DNA of 64,000 nucleotides from Micromonospora olivasterospora (GTDB taxonomy: Bacteria > Actinomycetota > Actinomycetes > Mycobacteriales > Micromonosporaceae), in assembly GCF_007830265.1 (NCBI RefSeq), contig NZ_VLKE01000001.1, positions 6,200,001-6,264,000 on the forward strand, read 5' to 3'. How positions within the stretch are numbered: the stretch's first letter is position 1; the number at the start of each line of letters is the position of its first letter. This document shows positions 40,013 through 47,631 of this stretch, piece by piece. The position numbers and the translations under genes are program-made. The notes beneath the pieces are model-generated. The model saw nothing but the letters and a program-made list of their open reading frames with translations, ran no database searches and had not been told where the DNA came from.

Positions 40013-42414
40013 GACCCCATGCCACTTCGGTCTCGTCCGCTGACCGCTAGGCCCCCCATCGCAAGGAGCGGCTCGCCGTTTTCTGACCCGAAGGCAACGC
40101 CTTCGGCAATCCCGTCCGAGTGGTCGACGCGCAGTTGAACGCCATACGCCACCTTCGACAACGTGAGGTCGTTGTCCGTGGTGTGCAGTCTCAGTTCTTC
40201 GATTGAATGAGGTGTCGCGTACCGGTTCGGGGTTCCGGTGGCACAGGCCGCCTGCAACAGGGCATCCACCAGCAGCCACGGAATTCGGTGTCGAGAGAAG
40301 AACTCGTCGTCGATTCCCTCGGACAGGCGTGGCTCCCACCGGGCCGAGGTCAGCCGCGCGCCGAGTCGCACATCCCGGACGTGGTCGAAGAGCCCGGACA
40401 TCGACATCGTCGCGGACGCCCGCTTCGTGGTCGGCGCGACCCGCGGGGTGTCACGCTGCTCGGACGTGGCGGCGACGCCACCGATCGGGATCAGGACGTC
40501 GAAGTGCTGGACGCGCCGGTCGTGGTTCCCGCCGGAAACCCGCGAGTGGATACCGACCCGGACGACACCGCAGTCGAACCCGGCCGGGGTGTACGAAGCG
40601 GTGAGCAAGTATCTGACCACCTGCGGGTCTACTGCGATCGGAGCTTGGAAGCGGATGTCTCGGAAGGTGTTCACGGGCGCCGCGCCGGCGAGGTGACCGG
40701 CCGCCTCCGCCGCGAGCTCCAGTGCCAGTGCTCCGGGCACGAGCGCCCGTGACTCTCGAACATGCCCATAGAGGTGCCCGTACGGAGCAAGGTCGAGTTC
40801 CCAGACGAGTTCCCCGCCGTCCGCCCAGGACGGGGTTCCGAGATAGGAACTCCGGTGGGTGGCGTCCACCAGCGCGGGGAACCGCGTACGCAACATGTGC
40901 AGTTCCGCGTCGCCCAACGGCGTGGGCACTGCCCGTCGTCCCGACCGAGGAGCCTCCACCTCGGTGTTGAACAGGCGTTGTCCTTCGGCGTCGCTGAGCA
41001 GACCGAGTTGCCCCGTCCTCGCCGTGTACTCGGTGAAGCCGGTCCGTGGGCCGAGACCTGACTCACCCCACAGGCTCCAGCAGATGGAGTACTCGGCAGT
41101 CCCCGAATGTGCGGCCTCGTACCGGGCTGCGGAGTTCAAGAAGTCATTGGCCGGACCGTAGTCACTTTCCCCGGCCAGGCCGAAGGCTCCCGCGACGGAG
41201 CTGAAGTTGCACCACAGGCCAGGTGCGAGATCGCCGAAGGCCGCCTTGAGGTTGTGGTACCCGGCTACCTTCGTGTCCCGCACCTTCCGGAAGGTCGTCA
41301 GGTCCTTGGCCGCCAACCGGCGCGCGCCGCTGATTCCAGCACCATTGATGACCATGTCGAGGCGGGGTGTCGTGCCGCGGATCGTTGCCGCGACGCGGCG
41401 AACAGCGGTCTCATCCGTGACGTCACAACCCAGATAGCGAACCCGTGCGGCACCGAACCGCTGCCGCAGGACGTCGAGGTGCGACAGAGACTCGCGAGAC
41501 TTACGACATCGGTCGTAGAAGCTCCGCACCTGGGCCATACGGACCTCGGGATCCGCTGCCCGGCGTTTCCGCGCATACTCTGTGCTGGTGGTCTCACCTA
41601 TCTCGCGAGACTGCGCCGCCATCGTCTCCGGGTCGGTACTGCCGAGTAGCCAGAGCATCGAAGGCTGCGTGCGCAGGCCTTCGAGACATCGGGCGGTGAT
41701 ACCGCGCGCCCCTCCCACGGCGAGGACGACCGGGCCTTCGCTCGTCGACCACGGACGAGCACCATCGTGTGCGCCGACGGTGGCCGCGTTGTCTGGCAGC
41801 AGCCGTTCTTCCAGACGCGTGGCGGACGTCGACTGCCCGCGGTAGTAGGCCACGGGCAGGCCCCGGACGCACGCCGATTCGCGACCCAGCTGCGCCAGTG
41901 CGGTTGGCAGGGTGGCTGCGTCAGTCACCACGGCATGCGCGTGAGTATGCGGCAACTCCCAGGCCATGGCCTTGATCAGACCGGTGAGCAGGGCCGCGTG
42001 CGGATGGGGTGTCCCGCCCTCGATGGGGTCCAGGACGAGAACGGCCAGCGAGGAATCCGGCGGATCCGATTGGGCCAACCGTTTGGCCGCCAGGAAGGCC
42101 GCTTCCTGCAGGGCGAGCAGCCGCGGCTGGGGCGCCGCCGGCCACCTGGTCGAGTGCAGGGAGGTGATGACGCGGACATGACTCGGGACGCTTTCCCCGA
42201 CGGTCATGAGCCTGACGATCGCGTCCTCGTCCCAGCAGGTCGCGTCGGGTGGAACGACCACGGTCACGACGCTCGGCTCGGTCAAGTTGGAGAGCTGGTC
42301 CGCGATGTCCCAGTCATCGGTGAGCACGAGCGCGCCGGGTGGCAGCGATTCACGTTCCGCGAACCCCGGCACCGCCGGGCAGGGTACGAGCTGGAGCGAG
42401 TACAACTGCGTCAT
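40009..42414 (-). CDS. Polyketide synthase subunit: ketoreductase plus dehydratase
   Basis: 801 residues; AGGAGG six bases before the ATG. Residues 1-220 are a KR structural subdomain-like region. The catalytic KR follows: NADPH loop GPVVLAVGGARGITARCLEG, RVRYLGCDVTDETAVRRVAA, and Ser/Tyr pair in CNFSSVAGAFGLAGESDYGP. The C-terminal 280 residues are a double-hotdog dehydratase: His in YGHLYGHVRESRALVPGALA and Asp in WLLVDALLQAACA. No KS, AT or ACP here. This KR-DH architecture resembles the second half of enediyne or polyunsaturated-fatty-acid synthases, cut out as a separate protein. Confidence 0.8.
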   Translation of the reverse strand: MTQLYSLQLVPCPAVPGFAERESLPPGALVLTDDWDIADQLSNLTEPSVVTVVVPPDATCWDEDAIVRLMTVGESVPSHVRVITSLHSTRWPAAPQPRLLALQEAAFLAAKRLAQSDPPDSSLAVLVLDPIEGGTPHPHAALLTGLIKAMAWELPHTHAHAVVTDAATLPTALAQLGRESACVRGLPVAYYRGQSTSATRLEERLLPDNAATVGAHDGARPWSTSEGPVVLAVGGARGITARCLEGLRTQPSMLWLLGSTDPETMAAQSREIGETTSTEYARKRRAADPEVRMAQVRSFYDRCRKSRESLSHLDVLRQRFGAARVRYLGCDVTDETAVRRVAATIRGTTPRLDMVINGAGISGARRLAAKDLTTFRKVRDTKVAGYHNLKAAFGDLAPGLWCNFSSVAGAFGLAGESDYGPANDFLNSAARYEAAHSGTAEYSICWSLWGESGLGPRTGFTEYTARTGQLGLLSDAEGQRLFNTEVEAPRSGRRAVPTPLGDAELHMLRTRFPALVDATHRSSYLGTPSWADGGELVWELDLAPYGHLYGHVRESRALVPGALALELAAEAAGHLAGAAPVNTFRDIRFQAPIAVDPQVVRYLLTASYTPAGFDCGVVRVGIHSRVSGGNHDRRVQHFDVLIPIGGVAATSEQRDTPRVAPTTKRASATMSMSGLFDHVRDVRLGARLTSARWEPRLSEGIDDEFFSRHRIPWLLVDALLQAACATGTPNRYATPHSIEELRLHTTDNDLTLSKVAYGVQLRVDHSDGIAEGVAFGSENGEPLLAMGGLAVSGRDRSGMGS

Positions 42415-42430
42415 CACGAGCCTCCTGAGT

Positions 42431-44710
42431 TCAGTCGCCTCGCGACGGCGGTAGTACGTCCACCGTCGGCCCTGCCGTGCTCGAAAAGCGTTGGGGCAGC
42501 TTGCCTTCGAAGATGGAACGCAGCACACCGACGAATCCGTCCCCGGCCAGATAGCTCGGTTCCCCCCTCCCGTCTGCCGCTTGGGGATCCGCACGAAGTT
42601 CGGTGCGCACTCGCGCCAGCACCTGCCAGCCCCGTGCCCGGGCCGTCTCGGGGCGCGCGAGTGCGACCGCATAGGCGCCTTCGGCGACCTCCTGCGGGGA
42701 GAGCCCGAGCGACTGCGCGTTCTGCTCCAGTGGGCCGGCGCTCCACGCGGCCACAAGGGCGAGGTCGATGTCCCCGCGTCGCAGGTAGCAGCTTGCCGCG
42801 TGCAACGCCGCCAGTCCGGAGGCCGGGCCGGTGTCGACCATCATCGTGGGCCCGTGCAGGTCTCGACGGTTCGCCACCCAGCCGAGCGCGGTGGACGACA
42901 TACGCCCTACCAGACTGTAGGGACCGATCGGATTGGTGCGCGATCGGTGTTCCCGCAGGTAGGCGGCCGCCGCCCGGGCATCCGCTCCGTCCAGCGATCG
43001 GGCGATACCGCTGCCCAGACACCGTAGCGTGGAGTCGACCGCCGATTGGGTGAGACCGTAGTGCGCGCCGAAGATGCCGGTGCGTTCCTCCAGTCCGTCC
43101 CAGAGCAGACCCCGGCCGGGCTCCGCCGCCCCTAGGCGGTTCACGAGCTCGACCACCAGCAGTTGGCTCATGTCCAACTGAGCCGCCACCTTGGGTGGTA
43201 TCAGTGACTTCTCGAATGGCGGCACCGGGTAGGGACGCTCGAAGCGGAACGCCTCGGCACCCGCTTCTCCCCTGGACATCCGCGCGGCGACGACGTCGTC
43301 GTCCGGCCGTCCTGGCAGAAGGGCGCTCCAGCGGACGAGAACGAGCTCGTCACACAGCGGCGGTGGCGAGGACCGTACCTCGTGCTCATCCGCGTCGGGG
43401 GAGATCAGGAGCTGATAGCCGTTGATACCCCCCAGTCCGCAGGCGAAGACACCGACGAACGGCGCCTGCCCGTCCGTCATCGACTTCTCGAGTCCCACCG
43501 GCGCCGACGGGATCCGCACCGGAAGCGAGCGAGCGTAGTCGGGCACCGTCGTGTGATTGGGCTGCCGGGGAATGGTGGACCGGTGCAACCCCAGTGCTGC
43601 CTGGATGATGGAAACGGCCCCACACGCCATTCCGGTGTGGCCGAGCATCGGCTTGTTGCCGGTCACCCAGGGGGTGCCACCGGGATGCGCGGCGGCTATG
43701 GAACGCAACTCGGTGGCGTCGCCCACGTGGGTGGCCGTGCCGTGTCCCAATACCCACGCCACCTGGCCACCGGGCACGTCGTTGACGCTCCTCGCCCGGA
43801 TCATCGCCCGGACCTGGCCCTCCTGGCTGGGCGCGAATATCGCCTTGCTCTTTCCGTCGGAGGCAGCCCCGAACCCGGCGAGAACCGCGAGCACGGTGTC
43901 GTGGTCGCGGAGCGCGTCACTGAGGCGTTTGAGCGTGACGAGTGCGGCGCCCTCCGAGAAGACGGTGCCGTCCGCCGCCGAGTCGAACGCTCGCACCTCG
44001 CCTGACGGGGACAGCGTTCCCATCTCCGAGAAATAGATCTGTCGTAGCGGTCCGTGCGAGCTCACCCCGCCGCAGAAAGCCACGTCCACCGCACCGTCGA
44101 GCAGGTGCCTGACCCCGAGGTCGACGGAGTACAGCGAGGACGGACAGATGTTGTCGACGACCAGGATCGGGGTGTCCTGCGGCAGGAGACCTTCGATCGC
44201 CCTCCGGGCTTGCGCATACGGGAGGAACTCCCCATGACGCGAACCGGCACACGGGTCGGCCTGCGCCAACTGGTGCCGGATCCGTTCGCCGACCCGGGCG
44301 TCGTCCGGATCAGCCGGCAGGTGTCTCGCCGCGCCGGCGGCGAGCATGTCGGCGGTGAGAGCCGTGTCGAGCTCATAGCTGGTGTCGGTGGAAGCGGCGA
44401 GAAAGAGCCCAGGCCTCGTCACCTTCCCGGACGTCCCCGCCAGGCACTGCCGCAGGGCACGGCGTAGCCAGGAAGCCTGGAGATCCCCAGCCCCCTGCTC
44501 GGCGGCCTCACGTACCTCACCGAAGCGGAGGTCGGGCACCCGGCCGGTCTCGTCCTCGGCCGCCGCGACCAGCGCCTCATGCCCTCGGAACCTGTCAGGT
44601 CTTCCAAACGGGAGCGGCCCGTCCTGCGCCCGTTGCCAGAGGTCCTCGATTCCCTCACACCCGGGGATCACCACGCCTGCCCCAACCAGGCAGACCTGCT
44701 CGGCAGGCAC
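42431..44710 (-). CDS. Ketosynthase fused to a chain-length-factor-like second KS
   Basis: 759 residues from a GTG three bases after the ACP stop. First KS: active Cys at residue 189 in VDNICPSSLYSVDLG, His in WVLGHGTATHVGDA and His in NKPMLGHTGMACG; so the triad is present although the surroundings differ from the usual ACSSS and HGTGT. The second half (LLVVELVNRLGAAEPG to the end) is KS-like but has DTGPASGLAALHAA where the Cys should be, the mark of a chain-length factor. KS-CLF fusions occur in PUFA synthases and heterocyst glycolipid synthases. No AT here; AT and ACP are encoded upstream. Confidence 0.85.
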   Translation of the reverse strand: MPAEQVCLVGAGVVIPGCEGIEDLWQRAQDGPLPFGRPDRFRGHEALVAAAEDETGRVPDLRFGEVREAAEQGAGDLQASWLRRALRQCLAGTSGKVTRPGLFLAASTDTSYELDTALTADMLAAGAARHLPADPDDARVGERIRHQLAQADPCAGSRHGEFLPYAQARRAIEGLLPQDTPILVVDNICPSSLYSVDLGVRHLLDGAVDVAFCGGVSSHGPLRQIYFSEMGTLSPSGEVRAFDSAADGTVFSEGAALVTLKRLSDALRDHDTVLAVLAGFGAASDGKSKAIFAPSQEGQVRAMIRARSVNDVPGGQVAWVLGHGTATHVGDATELRSIAAAHPGGTPWVTGNKPMLGHTGMACGAVSIIQAALGLHRSTIPRQPNHTTVPDYARSLPVRIPSAPVGLEKSMTDGQAPFVGVFACGLGGINGYQLLISPDADEHEVRSSPPPLCDELVLVRWSALLPGRPDDDVVAARMSRGEAGAEAFRFERPYPVPPFEKSLIPPKVAAQLDMSQLLVVELVNRLGAAEPGRGLLWDGLEERTGIFGAHYGLTQSAVDSTLRCLGSGIARSLDGADARAAAAYLREHRSRTNPIGPYSLVGRMSSTALGWVANRRDLHGPTMMVDTGPASGLAALHAASCYLRRGDIDLALVAAWSAGPLEQNAQSLGLSPQEVAEGAYAVALARPETARARGWQVLARVRTELRADPQAADGRGEPSYLAGDGFVGVLRSIFEGKLPQRFSSTAGPTVDVLPPSRGD

Positions 44711-44713
44711 TGC

Positions 44714-44974
44714 TTACGCCTCGGTCGTGGAGTCGGAGCGTCGCAGCAGATCGGCCACCGAACGAAGGGTGAGCGTCGCGGGAGACTCCGAGTCTCCGGT
44801 GTCTACTGCCCACAACTCCCCGGCGCGCGCGAGCACGATCCGGTGCTGCAGGGAGTCCAAGCCGAGTTCCGCTTCCAGGTCCACGTCTGGCGTCACCACC
44901 TCTTCGGGGAGTTCCAGGACGGTGGCGTACATCTTCTGCAGACCCTGCAGGAGGGTGTCGTTCTCGGGCAGCAT
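44714..44974 (-). CDS. Acyl carrier protein of the PKS operon
   Basis: 86 residues. Phosphopantetheine Ser41 in LEAELGLDSLQHRIVLARAG. Its ribosome site AAGGAG is formed by the last codons of the AT gene, two bases separate the genes. It would carry the chain for the separate AT, KS-CLF and KR-DH subunits. A PPTase gene was not found in the window. Confidence 0.9.
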   Translation of the reverse strand: MLPENDTLLQGLQKMYATVLELPEEVVTPDVDLEAELGLDSLQHRIVLARAGELWAVDTGDSESPATLTLRSVADLLRRSDSTTEA

Positions 44975-44976
44975 GG

Positions 44977-45900
44977 CTACTCCTTACGGTATTGTTGGAT
45001 ATTGGCATCGGTCGGGCGTGTTCTGAATGGAGTCAACACGCAGGTGTCGCCCCCTGTGATTTCGACGACAAACCGGGACAGGCTGTCCCTGAGGCCGCAT
45101 TCCACAAACCGGTCGACCCCTGCCTCACGGAGTTCCGTCACCGCGTTCGGGAAATTCAGTGGGCGCACCAACTGTGCACCGATCATAGCGAGCAGGTCGT
45201 CGTCCGGCGCAAGCCTCCGCCCAAGTATCGTCGAATACACGGCCGTCCGCAGGACTCCCGGCTGGATTCCGCGCACTGATTCCAGGTAGTGCTGCAACGC
45301 CGAATCGAGACAGGGATGATGCTGTGGATACGGGCCAGTGCGCAGCCTCGTCGCCAATATTCCGCGCGAATCGGCGATACGCAGCAATCGCCGCACCTGC
45401 TCGGCCGGCCCGGAAAGAATCACCTGTGTCGGGCTGTTTGTCGCGGCGACGACGACGTCCTCTCCCTGCCGCGCAAATTCCTCCGCTTCGGCCGGGGAGA
45501 CCATGAACGCCGCAGTCGCCCCAGTCGGCTGCGCGTAGGACTCGAGAGAGCGAGCCCGCTCGCACAGCAGGCGCGCCCCGTCCTCGACAGTGAGCCCCCC
45601 TGCGGCGACCAGGGAGGTTATCTCCCCCAGGCTGTGTCCGAAGACTATGTCGGCCCCGAGCCCGAGTTCCTCTTCAAGAATTCGCCAGCAACAGAGCTGG
45701 AGATGATAGGTGCGCAACTCGCTCAACGGATCCCATGAATCCAGATCCGACTCGGAGAGTACGGACGACCAGCCGTAAGCGGCACTGACAGGATCGATCC
45801 GCTCGGCCACTTCCGTGGCGATACGCCGTCCCGGCGAGTAGTGCGCGAAGGGAGCCGAGAAATAGGAGCCCGCGCCAGGAAACATGAAGGCAGTGACCAT
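44977..45900 (-). CDS. Stand-alone acyltransferase of the PKS operon
   Basis: 307 residues. N-terminus TAFMFPGAGSYFSAPFAHY; nucleophile Ser90 in DIVFGHSLGEITSLVAAGG; central region TNSPTQVILSGPAEQVRRLL; His loop YPQHHPCLDSALQHY. The family transfers malonyl or other acyl units from CoA to ACP; the YASH/HAFH-type specificity motif is replaced here by TGPYPQHHP, so the extender or starter choice is unclear. First gene of the operon, directly downstream of a 25-base palindrome. Confidence 0.85.
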   Translation of the reverse strand: MVTAFMFPGAGSYFSAPFAHYSPGRRIATEVAERIDPVSAAYGWSSVLSESDLDSWDPLSELRTYHLQLCCWRILEEELGLGADIVFGHSLGEITSLVAAGGLTVEDGARLLCERARSLESYAQPTGATAAFMVSPAEAEEFARQGEDVVVAATNSPTQVILSGPAEQVRRLLRIADSRGILATRLRTGPYPQHHPCLDSALQHYLESVRGIQPGVLRTAVYSTILGRRLAPDDDLLAMIGAQLVRPLNFPNAVTELREAGVDRFVECGLRDSLSRFVVEITGGDTCVLTPFRTRPTDANIQQYRKE

Positions 45901-45931
45901 GAACCTCTCGCTCAAATCCGGCCGGGAGGGG

Positions 45932-45956
45932 TTCTCCTGTCTACCAGACAGGAGAA
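45932..45956. promoter_or_regulatory. Perfect 25-base inverted repeat at the PKS operon promoter
   Basis: Arms TTCTCCTGTCT (45932-45942) and its exact reverse complement AGACAGGAGAA (45946-45956) are separated by ACC. It lies 32 bases upstream of the first PKS start codon. Such symmetry and position fit a repressor operator of the TetR type. No TetR gene lies nearby, so the regulator must be outside the window or encoded elsewhere. Confidence 0.7.
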
Positions 45957-46247
45957 TTCTGTGCGGCGCTCTACGATGCCGCACCGGGATGCACTGTGTG
46001 TAGGAAGATCGGCGATGTTGGCCTGAAGATACCCCTGGATCGGCCAACGGGGAAGATCTTTTCCGCCTCCTGATACCCGCAGAGTCCGCCATTCGATCGT
46101 CGAACACGCTCCGCCGCCAAACCGATACTCAGCGACGCGTTCGGCGCCACATTTCCGTCGGCCATACCTCCGTACCCGGCCGATCGAGGTGCGGGTGAGG
46201 TGTTCGGCGAGTTGGCGGTGATGGGCCCGCCGCTGGCCCTGGCGCAC
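45957..46247. other. Region upstream of PKS operon, no gene seen
   Basis: About 290 bases between the PKS palindrome and the acetylxylan esterase stop. No ORF with a ribosome site or family similarity; contains the PKS promoter. A minus-strand frame just after the esterase (RRAHHRQLAEHLTRTS) looks protein-like but is too short to assign. Confidence 0.4.
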
Positions 46248-47240
46248 CTACCCGGCGGAGTCTCCTCCGGCGGCCAGCACCTCGGCGAAGAACCGCAACC
46301 GGACCTCGTCCTGCACCGACTCACCGCCTTCGTGTCCGTTGAACGGATACACCTCCATCCGGCACGGCCCCGCATAGTGGTGGTAGGCGCCGAACACCGT
46401 CGAGGCCGGGCAACTGGCGTCCATCAGCGCCACGCTGAACAGCGCCGGGCAGCGCCCCCGGGCGGCGAAGTTGACCCCGTCGACATAGCTCAACGTGTCG
46501 AAGACCCGCTCCACGTTGCCCCGGTGGACCTTCAGGTAGTTGACGATCTCCTGGTAGGGGCCGGCGGTGGCCAGCTCGGCGCCGCGCCGGAAGTCACAGA
46601 GGAACGGCACGTCGGGCGCGACGGCGCGCAGCCGGGGGTCGAGGGCCGCGACCGCCAGCGACAGCCCGCCACCCTGGCTGATCCCGGTGGCCACCACCCG
46701 GTCGGGGTCGACCAGCGGATGGGCCCGGGCCGCCTGCACGGCGCGCACCGCGTCGGTGACCACCCGCCGGTAGTAGTGGGTTCGGGGGTCGAGCACGCCC
46801 CGGGTGACGAAGCCGGGATGCTGTGGGTTGCCGCCGGCCGGCTCGTGGTCGGGGGTCGCTCCGGCGCTCCACCCGCTGCCCTGGCCGCGTACGTCCATGA
46901 AGAGGTGGGCGTAGCCCGAGGCGGCGTAGAGCAGGTTCTCGTGCGGCAGGCCCCGGCCGCCGCCGTAGCCGGGAAACTCCACCACGCACGGCAGCGGCTC
47001 CTCGACACCGGCCGGGACGGCGAGCCACGCCTTGACCCGGTCCCCGCCGAAGCCGCTGAACGTCACGTCGTAGACGGTGATCACCCGCAGTGGTGAGTCG
47101 ACCGGTTCGAAGGTGGCGTCCAGCTCGCGCCGGGCCGCCTCGGCCAGGGTGTCGGCCCAGAACTCGTCGAAATCGGCGGGCTCGCGGCGCACCGGCCGGT
47201 ATCCGGCGAGTTCGGCCAACGGCAGGTCGGTCAGCGGCAT
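46248..47240 (-). CDS. Acetylxylan esterase / cephalosporin-C deacetylase family
   Basis: 330 residues, carbohydrate esterase family 7 layout: PLPCVVEFPGYGGGRGLPHE (oxyanion region), nucleophile Ser in VVATGISQGGGLSLAVAALD, Asp in LFSVALMDASCPASTVFGAY and His in VYPFNGHEGGE. No signal peptide, so it probably deacetylates imported oligosaccharides in the cytoplasm. It is divergent from a Tat-secreted enzyme over 391 bases that hold a shared operator-like site, fitting joint control of polysaccharide use. Confidence 0.9.
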   Translation of the reverse strand: MPLTDLPLAELAGYRPVRREPADFDEFWADTLAEAARRELDATFEPVDSPLRVITVYDVTFSGFGGDRVKAWLAVPAGVEEPLPCVVEFPGYGGGRGLPHENLLYAASGYAHLFMDVRGQGSGWSAGATPDHEPAGGNPQHPGFVTRGVLDPRTHYYRRVVTDAVRAVQAARAHPLVDPDRVVATGISQGGGLSLAVAALDPRLRAVAPDVPFLCDFRRGAELATAGPYQEIVNYLKVHRGNVERVFDTLSYVDGVNFAARGRCPALFSVALMDASCPASTVFGAYHHYAGPCRMEVYPFNGHEGGESVQDEVRLRFFAEVLAAGGDSAG

Positions 47241-47415
47241 GCGTACCCCAGTTCATCTCGTCGCGTCGGCCGACCCGAGCCACCCCATGGTCACGCTGAG
47301 TGTCGGCTGGTGTTCCGATTTGGGCAGGCGGCTGACGGCCGGATGTCATCCTTGGCTGCGGCAACCCGCCAGGTCAAGGGGCCGAGCGCCCGACCCGGCG
47401 ACCGAGAAGTGCGGT

Positions 47416-47464
47416 GATAATCCGTATTAGCTTCTTGACTCGGCGGATCGCCCGGGACCACACT
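47416..47464 (+). promoter_or_regulatory. Promoter with inverted-repeat operator upstream of second Tat-secreted enzyme
   Basis: GATAAT-CCGT-ATTAGC (47416-47431) followed three bases later by TTGACT (47435-47440) and, after 18 bases, CACACT (47459-47464). Each element and each spacing matches the site at 26203-26251. It is 168 bases before the ATG at 47632. The remaining sequence of the divergent region (47241-47631) shows no gene. Confidence 0.6.
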
Positions 47465-47631
47465 CAGCACTCGGACCGGCCAGACACCTGCCGCACCCTC
47501 CGTCACTGATGATCTCGCCGGTGGCCGTGCCCGACGCCGCCTCGCCACGAGCTCCGGTCGGTCCGCCGCGCCACGTCCGAGTCGCTTGATTCCGCTCCGA
47601 CCCGCCTGCCCGTCCCGACAGGAGGACCACC

